64,000 nt of DNA, from positions 285,789 through 349,788 of the forward strand of contig NZ_JADPJG010000003.1 in NCBI RefSeq assembly GCF_023073335.1, written 5' to 3'. The first letter of the stretch is position 1, and every line of letters begins with the position of its first letter. The notes beneath the pieces are model-generated. The model was given only the letters and a program-made list of their open reading frames with translations. It was not told the DNA's origin and made no database searches. The stretch comes from Bradyrhizobium sp. 21. Lineage in GTDB: Bacteria; Pseudomonadota; Alphaproteobacteria; Rhizobiales; Xanthobacteraceae. Below, piece by piece: positions 45,387-55,733 of the stretch. The translations under genes were made by a program, and so were the position numbers.

Positions 45387-47078
45387 TTACCGTGCCGGCC
45401 GGATCGGTGCTGAAAGCTTGTCGGTGCGGTCGCGCTCGGTCATGTCCTCGACCGTCTCCATCGGTGCGGTCAGCTCGTAGACATAAGAGACGTCGGTGAA
45501 ATAGCGCTTGGCGGTGCCGCCGAGCGCCTCGGGCGCGACGCGGTCGAGCAGGATCAGACCGAAATCGGAATCGGGGCGGCGCGTCGCCTCGCTGGTGTTG
45601 AATTCCTCCCAACGGAAATGGAAGACCTCGCCGGTCCCCTCACTCGTCACCGTCCAATCGGCGGTGATGTGCGGATGCTTGCCGACCAGCGACAGGCCCT
45701 CGTCGGAATGCGAGGCGAGTTCGAAGAACAGCAGCGACAGGCTCTGCGCCGCGCGCGCGCTGACTGCGATATCAGGACCGGTGACGGCGATGCGGTCGGC
45801 ATGCGGGATGGCGCGCGCCTCGAACAGGCCTTTCAGCTTGACGCCCTGCCACTGGCTCTCGCTGAGCAGCGAGACGACGTTGGACATGGCGTGGATACGG
45901 CCGATCAGGAGCTCGCGCGCGACGTCGATGTCGGAGCCATGGCGCAGCGTGCGCGTCACGATCGACTGGATCACCGCCAGGATGTTCTTGACCCGGTGGT
46001 TGAGCTCGTCGATCACCGCCGTCAGCCGACGCTCGAAGCCGATTCTGACCTGGATTTCCCGGCTCAGCCGCAAATTGTTGTAGGCGACATAGCCGAACAG
46101 ACCGCACACCATGGCGGTGATCGCAAAGCCGATCGCCGCCACGATGATCGCGGTCTGCTCGGCGCGACGTGCCGAATTGCTCTTGGCATAATAGCCGAGC
46201 TGCCAGTCGCGACCACCGAAGCTCACCGTGCGCGTCGCCGACGGCGCCGGCCCGTCTGCCGCCGTCGTGCGGGCCGAGACCACGCCTTGATCATTGGCGA
46301 CGAGCTCTCCACCCTCCCTGCGCGGATCCTTCAGCGCGACCGCAAACAGCGACATGTCGTCGTTGGTCAGCATCAGGGAGGCGAGCTCGTAAGAGAATGT
46401 GATGAAGCCCGCCGGCTCGGTCGCACCTTCGGGGATGACGGGAGCGGCCACGATGATGCCGATCGGCCCGCCGGCGCGCAGGAGAGGAACCGGTTCTGAG
46501 GCAACCGACCTCTTCTCCACTCTGGCGCGCGTCAGCATGGCGCTGCGCACCTGATCCTGGTCGTAGCTGCGGCCGGGCAGCGCCTTGGTCTCGTTGCTGC
46601 GCGGTTCGAGGTCCATCAGCACGTCGACTGGCTGGGCGACGCTTGCCGGGTCGAGCGGCTTATCGTCATAGGTGCGGATCTGCGGATTGGGGAAGCCGGC
46701 ACTGGCGATGGCGGCCTGCGCATCGGCGAGCTCGTTCGGCTTCAGGCGCGCGACCCAGCCGGCCACCACGAAATCGGTCTTGAAGGCATAGATGGCCGAG
46801 CGCAACGGTTCGAGCATGTTCGGCTTGAGCACCGACGGTGTCCGGAACAGGCCGGAGGCAACCCGCGCGAGCAGTTCGCGCTCGGTGAGCCGGTCTTGGA
46901 CCAGGCTCGCATGGACGTCGAGGGCGCGCGCCAGCGCGATCCGGTCCAACGCCAGCTCCTGATCGTGGACGCGATAGGCCGCAAGCCCGGAGAGCAGGGC
47001 TCCGAGCAGGGCGATGAAGCCGATGATGAAACCCAGCCGGACCACGCGACTACTCAGGCAAAAGCAGGAGGTCGGCAA
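45387..47078 (-). CDS. CHASE-domain HWE-type sensor histidine kinase, eroded ATP site
   Basis: A 563-residue membrane protein: TM1 about 12-34, an extracytoplasmic CHASE domain (70-235), TM2 about 308-332, then a HWE/HisKA_2 kinase core (345-530). The phosphorylation box is intact: DELNHRVKNILAVIQS with His361. The ATP-binding N-box reads FFELASHSDEG (451-461) where the family has HELATNAxKYG, so the metal-binding Asn is replaced by His; the WEE of the W-x-E motif (490-492) is kept but the glycine loop is weak. It may be a poor or inactive kinase. No response regulator is next to it. Confidence 0.88.
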   Translation of the reverse strand: MPTSCFCLSSRVVRLGFIIGFIALLGALLSGLAAYRVHDQELALDRIALARALDVHASLVQDRLTERELLARVASGLFRTPSVLKPNMLEPLRSAIYAFKTDFVVAGWVARLKPNELADAQAAIASAGFPNPQIRTYDDKPLDPASVAQPVDVLMDLEPRSNETKALPGRSYDQDQVRSAMLTRARVEKRSVASEPVPLLRAGGPIGIIVAAPVIPEGATEPAGFITFSYELASLMLTNDDMSLFAVALKDPRREGGELVANDQGVVSARTTAADGPAPSATRTVSFGGRDWQLGYYAKSNSARRAEQTAIIVAAIGFAITAMVCGLFGYVAYNNLRLSREIQVRIGFERRLTAVIDELNHRVKNILAVIQSIVTRTLRHGSDIDVARELLIGRIHAMSNVVSLLSESQWQGVKLKGLFEARAIPHADRIAVTGPDIAVSARAAQSLSLLFFELASHSDEGLSLVGKHPHITADWTVTSEGTGEVFHFRWEEFNTSEATRRPDSDFGLILLDRVAPEALGGTAKRYFTDVSYVYELTAPMETVEDMTERDRTDKLSAPIRPAR

Positions 47079-47343
47079 TAAACACGGAGCATAAGAACGC
47101 CGCTCGAACGGCCATGTGCCGAAACAGGGTGAACCCCGGTGGCAGAGATAATGAAGGAGGAGGCATTGGCACGCAACTTGGGTCGCCTGAAAAGCTTAAT
47201 CCGCCCGGCCGATGGTCAGGACGGGATGGATTTGCTCCCGGGGACCGGAGGTAGTTAATCGCCGTGTCCGAAATTTGTTCCACGGATGCAGCTCTGCCGG
47301 GGCGCTAACGGAGAAAAACGCCTGCGTTAAGTCATCGCGTCCG
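47079..47343. other. Intergenic stretch between the sensor kinase start and ureG end, no gene
   Basis: Both neighbours are on the minus strand: ureG ends at its left-hand limit 47344 and the kinase begins at 47078. The 265 bp should hold the kinase promoter and the end of the urease transcript. No strong terminator hairpin was found, and no open frame of note. Confidence 0.5.
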
Positions 47344-47973
47344 TCAGCCAGCCCGTTTCAAGCCGCCTTTGGCCTCGATGAAGCCGATGATGCGGTCGAG
47401 CCCCTGGCTCTTCTTCAGGTTGGTCATGACGAACGGACGCGCCCCGCGCATGCGCCTGGCGTCCGTCTCCATCTTTTCCAGGGAGGCGCCAACATGGGGG
47501 GCCAGGTCGATCTTGTTGATGACGAGGAGGTCGGACCGGGTGATCCCCGGGCCACCCTTGGACGGGATCTTGTCGCCGGCCGCCACGTCGATGACGTAAA
47601 TGGTGAGGTCGGCGAGCTCCGGGGAAAAAGTGGCAGCGAGGTTATCGCCGCCGGATTCGATCAGCACGAGGTCGAGCCCAGGAAATTTTGCGCGCATGTC
47701 CGCGACCGCGGCCAGATTCATCGAGGCATCCTCGCGGATCGCGGTGTGCGGGCAGCCGCCGGTCTCGACGCCGGCGATGCGGTCCGGCGTCAGCGAGCCC
47801 GAGCGCACCAGGAATTCCGCATCCCATTTGGTGTAGATGTCGTTGGTGATCGCGGCGATGTCGTAGCGCTCGCGCATGGTCTTGCAGAGCAGGTCCATCA
47901 GCGCGGTCTTGCCCGATCCGACCGGGCCGCCAATGCCAACACGCAAGGGACCGTGAGAAGTTGCCATGTCCAC
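47344..47973 (-). CDS. ureG: Urease accessory GTPase UreG
   Basis: A 209-residue SIMIBI GTPase. It has the P-loop [14 protein letters not shown], the [17 protein letters not shown] motif, [18 protein letters not shown] with the invariant Cys-Pro-His nickel site, [20 protein letters not shown] and the base-binding NKIDLAP. UreG powers nickel insertion into UreC together with UreD, UreF and UreE. It is the last gene of the urease run, 151 bp after ureF; a palindromic element fills that gap. Confidence 0.97.
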   Translation of the reverse strand: MDMATSHGPLRVGIGGPVGSGKTALMDLLCKTMRERYDIAAITNDIYTKWDAEFLVRSGSLTPDRIAGVETGGCPHTAIREDASMNLAAVADMRAKFPGLDLVLIESGGDNLAATFSPELADLTIYVIDVAAGDKIPSKGGPGITRSDLLVINKIDLAPHVGASLEKMETDARRMRGARPFVMTNLKKSQGLDRIIGFIEAKGGLKRAG

Positions 47974-47980
47974 CTCTATC

Positions 47981-48103
47981 GTCGTCCCGGCGAAGGCCGG
48001 GACCCATAACCACGAAAGTCACTTGTTGCCATGAGCTGGAGCCACAGCGCTCCACAACCATAGACATTTGTGGCTATGGGTCCCGGCATTCGCCGGGACG
48101 ACG
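47981..48103. repeat. Palindromic intergenic element, family A copy 3, inside the urease operon
   Basis: It has the arms TCGTCGTCCCGGCGAAGGCC and the inverse ending TCCCGGCATTCGCCGGGACG. The right arm has one change (CATT for CCTT). It lies between ureF and ureG, two genes that must both be expressed, so it is not simply an operon-end element here. Confidence 0.85.
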
Positions 48104-48124
48104 ATCGGTTAGACTCCGCATCGC

Positions 48125-48847
48125 TCATGACCGAAACAGCCGCGTATATTGCGTCTCGTGCCGCAGGCTGGCGAGGTCGGCGCGGAATGTCGCGCTGCCG
48201 AGATCGTCCAAGGTCGCAAGCAGCGCACGGTTTGCGGTCGCGGCAACCGCGGCTTCCAGCCTCACCAGCACGCGCTGGCTGTCGGTCTGGCCGAGCGGAA
48301 TGAGCCGGCTGGCCGCGGAAATCCAGTTCGAGACCAGCGCATGCAGGAAGGCGTGCAAGGTCGGCGCCAGCGGCACGCCGTGCGCCGCGGCAACGACGCC
48401 GACCGCCACAGGGTAGACCAGCGGCGTGCGGCATGCCGCTACCATGGCATCCAGGCCGTCGGCATCCCACGCGGCGCGGGCGATGTCGATGAAGGCGCGG
48501 CCCTGCGAGGTCGTCTCCAGCTGCCGCTCGCGCGACGGCACGAAAGCGGCGGCAAGCTCGGCGATATCGCTCAAGGTGGCGCCCTCGCCCAGTTCAGCGG
48601 CGCGATAAGCGTGAACCAGAAACGTCGCGTCGCAGAAACCCGAGCCATCGCCGAGCATCGCATCGAGCCACTCGGTCAGAGTCGCGGTGTCCGTGATGTC
48701 ACCGGCCTCGACCGCCCATTCGAGGCCGCTGGAATAGGAGAAGCCGCCGACCGGAAACGCCGGGGAAAGCCAGGTCATCAGCCGGTACAGCGCCGCCGCC
48801 TCGCGCTCCGCGAGGTCGCAGGCCGCGACCGGCTCATTTGTGGTCAT
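48125..48847 (-). CDS. ureF: Urease accessory protein UreF
   Basis: A 240-residue helical protein. The ATG at 48847 ([20 protein letters not shown]) lies inside the last codons of ureE (14-bp overlap); longer frames run through the ureE histidine tail and are rejected. Family motifs are [20 protein letters not shown], a GLEWAVEAG segment, [19 protein letters not shown] [13 protein letters not shown], and the [17 protein letters not shown] region. UreF bridges UreD and UreG in the nickel-loading complex and lowers wasteful GTP hydrolysis. Confidence 0.96.
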   Translation of the reverse strand: MTTNEPVAACDLAEREAAALYRLMTWLSPAFPVGGFSYSSGLEWAVEAGDITDTATLTEWLDAMLGDGSGFCDATFLVHAYRAAELGEGATLSDIAELAAAFVPSRERQLETTSQGRAFIDIARAAWDADGLDAMVAACRTPLVYPVAVGVVAAAHGVPLAPTLHAFLHALVSNWISAASRLIPLGQTDSQRVLVRLEAAVAATANRALLATLDDLGSATFRADLASLRHETQYTRLFRS

Positions 48848-49454
48848 GAGCATGCTTGTGGCCGTGGTGATGGTCGGGGTGATCGCAATGCTCGTCGTGA
48901 TGATGATGGTCGTGGCTGTGACCGTGGTCATGCGCCGCATGATCATGACCGTGGTGGTCATGATCATGGTGATCGTGACCGTGATCATGATGCGCGTGGT
49001 CGTCGTGGCCATGCGCGTGGCCGGCGTCGGCATAGGCACCGCCTTCGGGATCGAACGGCGCCTCGATCTCGATCACGCGCGCACCGAGGCCCTTCACCAT
49101 GGCTTCGATGACGTGGTCGCGGCGGATGCGCAGGCCCTTGGCCATGATCTGCGTCGGCAGATGGCGATTGCCGAGATGCCAGCCGACACGGATGAGATGG
49201 TGCGGATCGTGGCCGCGGATCTCCAGCAACGGCTCGGGTGCGGCGACCACCTCGACCAGCCGTCCGTCCTCCAGCACCAACGCATCGCCGCCGCGCAGCG
49301 CGACGGCATTCTCCAGGTCGAGCAGAAATTCGAGACCGCGCGTCCCCGTCATCGCCATGCGGCGACGGTGCCGATCGTCGAAGTCGAGCACCACCGTATC
49401 CGCCGGCGTTTCCGTGAAACGGTGCTGTCCCTTAACCTGCGTCGCCCGGATCAT
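48834..49454 (-). CDS. ureE: Urease accessory nickel chaperone UreE with long histidine tail
   Basis: A 206-residue protein. The peptide-binding N-domain (1-75) has [20 protein letters not shown], and the metal domain (80-150) contains the conserved [17 protein letters not shown] with its His. The last about 55 residues are made almost only of His, Asp, Gly and Lys (for example [14 protein letters not shown]), a nickel-storage tail as in Klebsiella UreE but longer. Four or more stretches begin HGHDHxH. It delivers Ni to UreG/UreC. The 3' end overlaps ureF. Confidence 0.96.
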   Translation of the reverse strand: MIRATQVKGQHRFTETPADTVVLDFDDRHRRRMAMTGTRGLEFLLDLENAVALRGGDALVLEDGRLVEVVAAPEPLLEIRGHDPHHLIRVGWHLGNRHLPTQIMAKGLRIRRDHVIEAMVKGLGARVIEIEAPFDPEGGAYADAGHAHGHDDHAHHDHGHDHHDHDHHGHDHAAHDHGHSHDHHHHDEHCDHPDHHHGHKHAHDHK

Positions 49455-49466
49455 GTTTCTACCCTG

Positions 49467-49766
49467 TTACCGTGTCTCGACCTTCTCGGGCGTGATGTAT
49501 TCGATCTTCGGCGGCGCCGTGAAGCACTTCACCGCGACACGGCCGAACGTCTTCATGTGCTCGGCAACGCGATGCGGCCCCAGCGCTTCCATGTTCTCCC
49601 ACTGCTCGACGAACACCATCTTGCTGGGATCGGTGACGCTCTCATGCAGATCATAGGCGATATTGCCGGGTTCTTTCCGGGTCTCATTGATGCAGGCGGT
49701 GGCGGCTGCGATGAATTCGGCGCGCGTTTCGGGCTTGATGGTCAGGGTGGCGACGACGTAAATCAC
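49467..49766 (-). CDS. Antibiotic-biosynthesis-monooxygenase (ABM) domain protein
   Basis: A 99-residue protein with the ABM fold pattern: MIYVVATLTIKPETRAEFIA, EPGNIAYDLHESVTDPSKMV, FVEQWENMEALGPHRVAEHM and a final FTAPPKIEYITPE. It is close to the YgiN-like putative quinol monooxygenases, ferredoxin-like dimers that oxidise quinols or bind small aromatics. It lies inside the urease run, 13 bp ahead of ureE and 130 bp after ureC, on the same strand. No link between this fold and urease is known. Confidence 0.9.
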   Translation of the reverse strand: MIYVVATLTIKPETRAEFIAAATACINETRKEPGNIAYDLHESVTDPSKMVFVEQWENMEALGPHRVAEHMKTFGRVAVKCFTAPPKIEYITPEKVETR

Positions 49767-49855
49767 GAGAATTCCTCCCGGCTTTTCTTTAGGGCTTCAG
49801 ATACCGGGCGGGACATTAGACCAGGCGGGATCGAACGCAACACCGTAAATCCGCT

Positions 49856-49876
49856 TCCCCGGCTGCGCGCCGGGGA
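49856..49876. other. Intercistronic hairpin after ureC
   Basis: TCCCCGGC, loop TGCGC, GCCGGGGA, 20 bp after the ureC stop and before the ABM gene. There is no T-run. It may protect the ureABC part of the transcript from 3' decay. Confidence 0.55.
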
Positions 49877-49895
49877 CATGTGTAGAGGCGCTATT

Positions 49896-51614
<1,719 letters not shown>

Positions 51615-51645
51615 AAGCCCCGTTTTCGTTTGAATTTTTGGCCGT

Positions 51646-52185
51646 TCACAGCAAGGCCCTCGTTGCTTTCACCGCATCGTCGAATTTCTCATCCAGCCAC
51701 GCATTGCCGCCGCGGCAGCCCGCAACGACCTGCGTGGCCCACGCGAAGTAATCAGCGAGATCGTCGCGCTCCTCGGCACTCGGATCGGTTTGAATGCGCG
51801 CGCCGATATTACTGATCTTGTCGGCGATCTTGATCAATTTCGCGCCGGCGGATTTTTTCGGTGCGTCCATCACCTGCCGCCGCCGACGCTCGGCCTTCGG
51901 CAGGTTCATGTCGTCGGTGCATTCTGCGACGAGCGACGCAACGCGCTCGGAAAATCGCTGCGCGAGTTCCTCCCGCGTGGTGTCGGTGTCCTCGATCGTA
52001 TCGTGCAGCCAGCCGGCCGCAACCAGCTCGGCGTCGGCGCCATCGGTTGCGGTCGCCAGCAGGTTTGCGACCTCGGCAAGATGATTGACATAGGGCTCGT
52101 TGCCGCGCCCCTTGCGCGCCATGCCGTTGTGGCGGCGCGCAGCGAACTCGGCAGCTTTGGACACGAGGCGGATGGATGTCAGCAT
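51646..52185 (-). CDS. HD-domain protein, predicted small (p)ppGpp hydrolase (MESH1/SpoT-HD type)
   Basis: A 179-residue single-domain protein. It matches the hydrolase half of RelA/Spo[29 protein letters not shown] (His35), [20 protein letters not shown] (H61, D62, E65, D66) and [12 protein letters not shown] (D122). These residues are the metal and catalytic set of the SpoT/MESH1 hydrolases, and length and spacing resemble animal MESH1. No synthetase, TGS or ACT domain is present. It should remove the 3'-diphosphate of (p)ppGpp or, as for MESH1, of NADPH. It sits between ureB and ureC, 31 bp from ureC, surely in the urease transcript. Confidence 0.88.
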   Translation of the reverse strand: MLTSIRLVSKAAEFAARRHNGMARKGRGNEPYVNHLAEVANLLATATDGADAELVAAGWLHDTIEDTDTTREELAQRFSERVASLVAECTDDMNLPKAERRRRQVMDAPKKSAGAKLIKIADKISNIGARIQTDPSAEERDDLADYFAWATQVVAGCRGGNAWLDEKFDDAVKATRALL

Positions 52186-52242
52186 GGCAAAGACCTCCGT
52201 TTTCGCCTCAACCGTACCGCATCGCGCTCGTTCCTCCGGATG

Positions 52243-52548
52243 TCACAGCTTTCCCATCACATCACCACGAAACCCGTAAATCATCTTCTTGCCGGCCACC
52301 GCGACGAGCTGGACGTCGCGGGTCTGGCCGGGTTCGAAGCGGACGGCGGTGCCGGCCGCGATGTCGAGGCGCATGCCGCGGGACTTCTTGCGGTCGAATT
52401 TCAGAGCCGGGTTGGTCTCGAAGAAATGGTAGTGCGAGCCGACCTGGATTGGGCGGTCACCGGTGTTGGCCACCGTCAGCGTCACGGTCTTGCGGCCGGC
52501 ATTGAGCTCGATCTCGCCGTCCTGGATGAAGAGTTCGCCGGGGATCAA
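52243..52548 (-). CDS. ureB: Urease subunit beta
   Basis: A 101-residue protein starting [20 protein letters not shown], with [20 protein letters not shown] and the end region [14 protein letters not shown], all diagnostic of the urease beta subunit. It forms the trimer of trimers with UreA and UreC and closes over the active-site flap. The gene begins directly (0-bp gap) after the stop of the 170-residue protein upstream. The HD gene follows 57 bp later. Confidence 0.97.
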   Translation of the reverse strand: MIPGELFIQDGEIELNAGRKTVTLTVANTGDRPIQVGSHYHFFETNPALKFDRKKSRGMRLDIAAGTAVRFEPGQTRDVQLVAVAGKKMIYGFRGDVMGKL

Positions 52549-53061
52549 TCAACCCTCCCATTCATAATAGTGGCCACGGACTTTCGCCTGCCATTTCATC
52601 AAGACCTGGCGGACAGGACTCCGCTTCTTTCCAAAGTCCGCGACGGTCGGCATCTTGTGGACGAAGACATCCGTGACGCCTTCATCGAAAATTCCTCCCG
52701 TGATTCCTGGTTCGCGGAAGACGAGAACCGGAAGCCGCAGCGAGAACAAGATTCCTGCCTCGAGATGATTCCATGGTGTCGGCATCGGCACATTGCTCAA
52801 CGGCGTGTCCCGCACTCCGGGCTTCGCGATCCCAGCCTGCACGAGCGTCTGAGTGAAGCCAAGAACAATTCCCCCGGAACATCTCCGTGAGATCTGGATG
52901 ACCTCCTTGAGCGGCGCTTCGTCGGGGTAGTCCGATTGCCCCAGCCTGCGTTCCTCCAAACCGAGATCGTCAAGCGCGGCGATAACCGCATCATAAACGA
53001 GCTTCTGCTCCGGGCTCAGGTTCTCGGTCGATGGCGCTGAGACGAACACCGGAATGAGCAT
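52549..53061 (-). CDS. Unknown 170-residue protein inside the urease operon (possible TIR/deoxyribosyltransferase-like fold)
   Basis: It lies between ureA and ureB, 5 bp from ureA and 0 bp from ureB, so it is part of the operon. I do not recognise a named family. It has a first strand MLIPVFVSAPS, a helix DAVIAALDDLGLEERRLGQ, a strand GGIVLGFTQTLV, then PTPWNHLEAGILFSLRLPVL with a central Glu (E101) and a strand PVLVFREPG. The strand-helix order and the WNHLEAG stretch recall TIR-like and nucleoside 2-deoxyribosyltransferase folds, where such a Glu is catalytic; this is inference. There is no signal peptide or membrane segment. Base composition is like its neighbours. Confidence 0.8.
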   Translation of the reverse strand: MLIPVFVSAPSTENLSPEQKLVYDAVIAALDDLGLEERRLGQSDYPDEAPLKEVIQISRRCSGGIVLGFTQTLVQAGIAKPGVRDTPLSNVPMPTPWNHLEAGILFSLRLPVLVFREPGITGGIFDEGVTDVFVHKMPTVADFGKKRSPVRQVLMKWQAKVRGHYYEWEG

Positions 53062-53066
53062 AGTCT

Positions 53067-53369
53067 TTACCTGATCGGCTCGTGCACGGTGACGAGCTTG
53101 GTGCCGTCCGGGAATGTCGCCTCGACCTGGATGTCGTGGATCATTTCGGGGATACCCGGCATCACCTGGTCGCGGGTGAGCACCTGCGCGCCGGATTGCA
53201 TCAGCTCGGCGACGGTGCGGCCGTCGCGCGCGCCTTCGAGGATGAAATCGGAGATGATGGCGATCGCCTCGGGATGGTTGAGTTTGACGCCGCGATCCAG
53301 CCGGCGGCGGGCGACGATGGCCGCCATCGAAATCAGAAGCTTGTCCTTTTCGCGGGGAGACAGGTTCAT
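53067..53369 (-). CDS. ureA: Urease subunit gamma
   Basis: A 100-residue protein starting [20 protein letters not shown], with [20 protein letters not shown], the [20 protein letters not shown] helix and a [19 protein letters not shown] end, all characteristic of urease gamma. It forms the structural core of the apoenzyme. The gene lies 37 bp after ureD and is followed 5 bp later by the unknown 170-residue gene in place of the usual ureB. Confidence 0.97.
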   Translation of the reverse strand: MNLSPREKDKLLISMAAIVARRRLDRGVKLNHPEAIAIISDFILEGARDGRTVAELMQSGAQVLTRDQVMPGIPEMIHDIQVEATFPDGTKLVTVHEPIR

Positions 53370-53406
53370 GAAGAATCTCTTCCGTTCAACTCATCAATTC
53401 AGCCGG

Positions 53407-54237
53407 TCAATTCAGCCAGAGCCGCGGCAACGCTGCACCGGTGCGCGCCAGCACGGCCATCATGTCGGCGCGCAAGCGCGCGGCATCTTGGGCACAGAAC
53501 CGCGCCATTGCAAACCCATTCCAGGCCGAGATTCCGACCTCGCCGGAGAACGATTCCGAGGCCTCACGGATGCGATCCACGAGCGCCTCGTCACCGGGCA
53601 CGATCAAAGCCGTGCCGATCGCCGCGCCGCCCTTCGCGACCGACGCCCGCCCGAGTTTTGCGCCGATATTGCCGTCGAGCCTGACGGTCTCGGCAAACAC
53701 GAGTCTGCCGCCGCGGCGCAGCCGCCAGCGGTCGACGAACTCGCCCTGCTCCATCCGCTCGCCCATGGCGGTGCGGCCGAACACGACGATCTCGCAAAGC
53801 AGGAGCGAGGCCGTCTCATCGAGCGCGATGTCGAAGCTCCGATGGACACGGGCGCGATCGAACAGGATCGTCTCCTGGGGCAACCAGCCAAGATGCGCGC
53901 CCGCGGCGACCTTCAAGGCGATATTGAGCTGCGCCGCCGCCCCGGTCGCCCGATAAACCTTCTCGGCTGCCGCCGTGGTCAGCGTCAGGCGCGAACCCGC
54001 GTCCGCGGCAATGTCGATATCGAAATTGTCCCCGCCGGCAACGCCGCCGGCCGTGTTGACGAACACGCCGGAGAGGCCCTCTCCTTCCGGCGAGGGAAAG
54101 CGGACACGCAAGGACCCGGACTCATGCACGACCCCGCGCCGCGTCACGCCGTCGCGCGCATGGACGTCGAAGCGCACTGCGCCGCGGGCACGATTGGCTT
54201 CAAACACCGAAGCTGTCGTCAGGACGTCGCTGCGCAT
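53407..54237 (-). CDS. ureD: Urease accessory protein UreD (UreH)
   Basis: A 276-residue protein. Diagnostic parts are RVRFPSPEGEGLSGVFVNTA, GGVAGGDNFDIDIAADAGSR, TTAAAEKVYRATGAAAQLN and LGWLPQETILFDRARVHRSF, as in UreD. It is the scaffold that receives Ni from UreE/UreG and binds apo-urease. The ATG is 31 bp after urtE, linking transport and enzyme genes in one run. Confidence 0.96.
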   Translation of the reverse strand: MRSDVLTTASVFEANRARGAVRFDVHARDGVTRRGVVHESGSLRVRFPSPEGEGLSGVFVNTAGGVAGGDNFDIDIAADAGSRLTLTTAAAEKVYRATGAAAQLNIALKVAAGAHLGWLPQETILFDRARVHRSFDIALDETASLLLCEIVVFGRTAMGERMEQGEFVDRWRLRRGGRLVFAETVRLDGNIGAKLGRASVAKGGAAIGTALIVPGDEALVDRIREASESFSGEVGISAWNGFAMARFCAQDAARLRADMMAVLARTGAALPRLWLN

Positions 54238-54268
54238 CCGCCTCCCCAGCCGGTCGCGGCAGAATGAC

Positions 54269-54964
54269 TTACAGCGCCATCTGGCGGCTGATTTCGGCCG
54301 GGTCGAGATTGGAGCGGTCGCAGGTGAACTTCACCGCGCCGCGATCCATCACCGCAAAACTGTCGCCGAGTTCGCAGGCAAAGTCGAGATATTGTTCGAC
54401 CAGCACGATGGCGATGTTGCCGAGATTGCGCAGATACGAGATGGCGCGGCCGATGTCCTTGATGATCGAGGGCTGGATGCCTTCAGTCGGCTCGTCGAGC
54501 AGTAGCAGCTTTGGCCGCATCACCAGCGCGCGCCCGATCGCGAGCTGCTGCTGCTGACCGCCGGAGAGATCGCCGCCGCGCCGGCCCAGCATGGATTGCA
54601 GCACCGGGAATAGCGAGAACACGTCGTCCGGGATGTGCCTGTCCTCGCGCTTGAGCGGACCGAAGCCGGTCTTGAGATTTTCCTCGACCGTCAGCAACGG
54701 AAAAATCTCGCGGCCCTGCGGCACGAAGCCGATGCCCTTGCGCGCCCGCTCGTAGGGCTTCAGGCCCGTGATGTCGCTGCCGTCGAGCACGATCGCGCCC
54801 GACGAGATCGGGTACTGCCCGACCATGGCGCGCAGGAGCGAGGTCTTGCCGACGCCGTTGCGTCCGAGCACGCAGGTGACCTTGCCCGGCTCGGCCGCGA
54901 TCGACACGCCGCGCAGCGCCTGCGCCGCGCCGTAGAACAGGTTGATGTCCTTGACCTCAAGCAT
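54269..54964 (-). CDS. urtE: Urea ABC transporter ATP-binding protein UrtE
   Basis: A 231-residue ATPase of the branched-chain amino acid/urea type (LivF-like). Walker A is LGRNGVGKTSLLRAM, the signature LSGGQQQQLAIGRAL, and Walker B LLLLDEPTEGIQPSII. The start MLEVKDINLFYGAAQALRGV and the phrase DEPTEGIQPSIIKDIGRAI mark UrtE rather than LivF. It is the last transporter gene and runs straight into ureD (31-bp gap), with urtD ending three bases before its start. Confidence 0.95.
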   Translation of the reverse strand: MLEVKDINLFYGAAQALRGVSIAAEPGKVTCVLGRNGVGKTSLLRAMVGQYPISSGAIVLDGSDITGLKPYERARKGIGFVPQGREIFPLLTVEENLKTGFGPLKREDRHIPDDVFSLFPVLQSMLGRRGGDLSGGQQQQLAIGRALVMRPKLLLLDEPTEGIQPSIIKDIGRAISYLRNLGNIAIVLVEQYLDFACELGDSFAVMDRGAVKFTCDRSNLDPAEISRQMAL

Positions 54965-54967
54965 CGC

Positions 54968-55729
<762 letters not shown>

Positions 55730-55733
55730 CGCG

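Noticed and set aside
47167..47181. TGGCACGCAACTTGG, a sigma-54-like sequence on the plus strand between the kinase and ureG.
   Set aside because: The -12 element has GG in place of the required GC, and no plus-strand gene follows.
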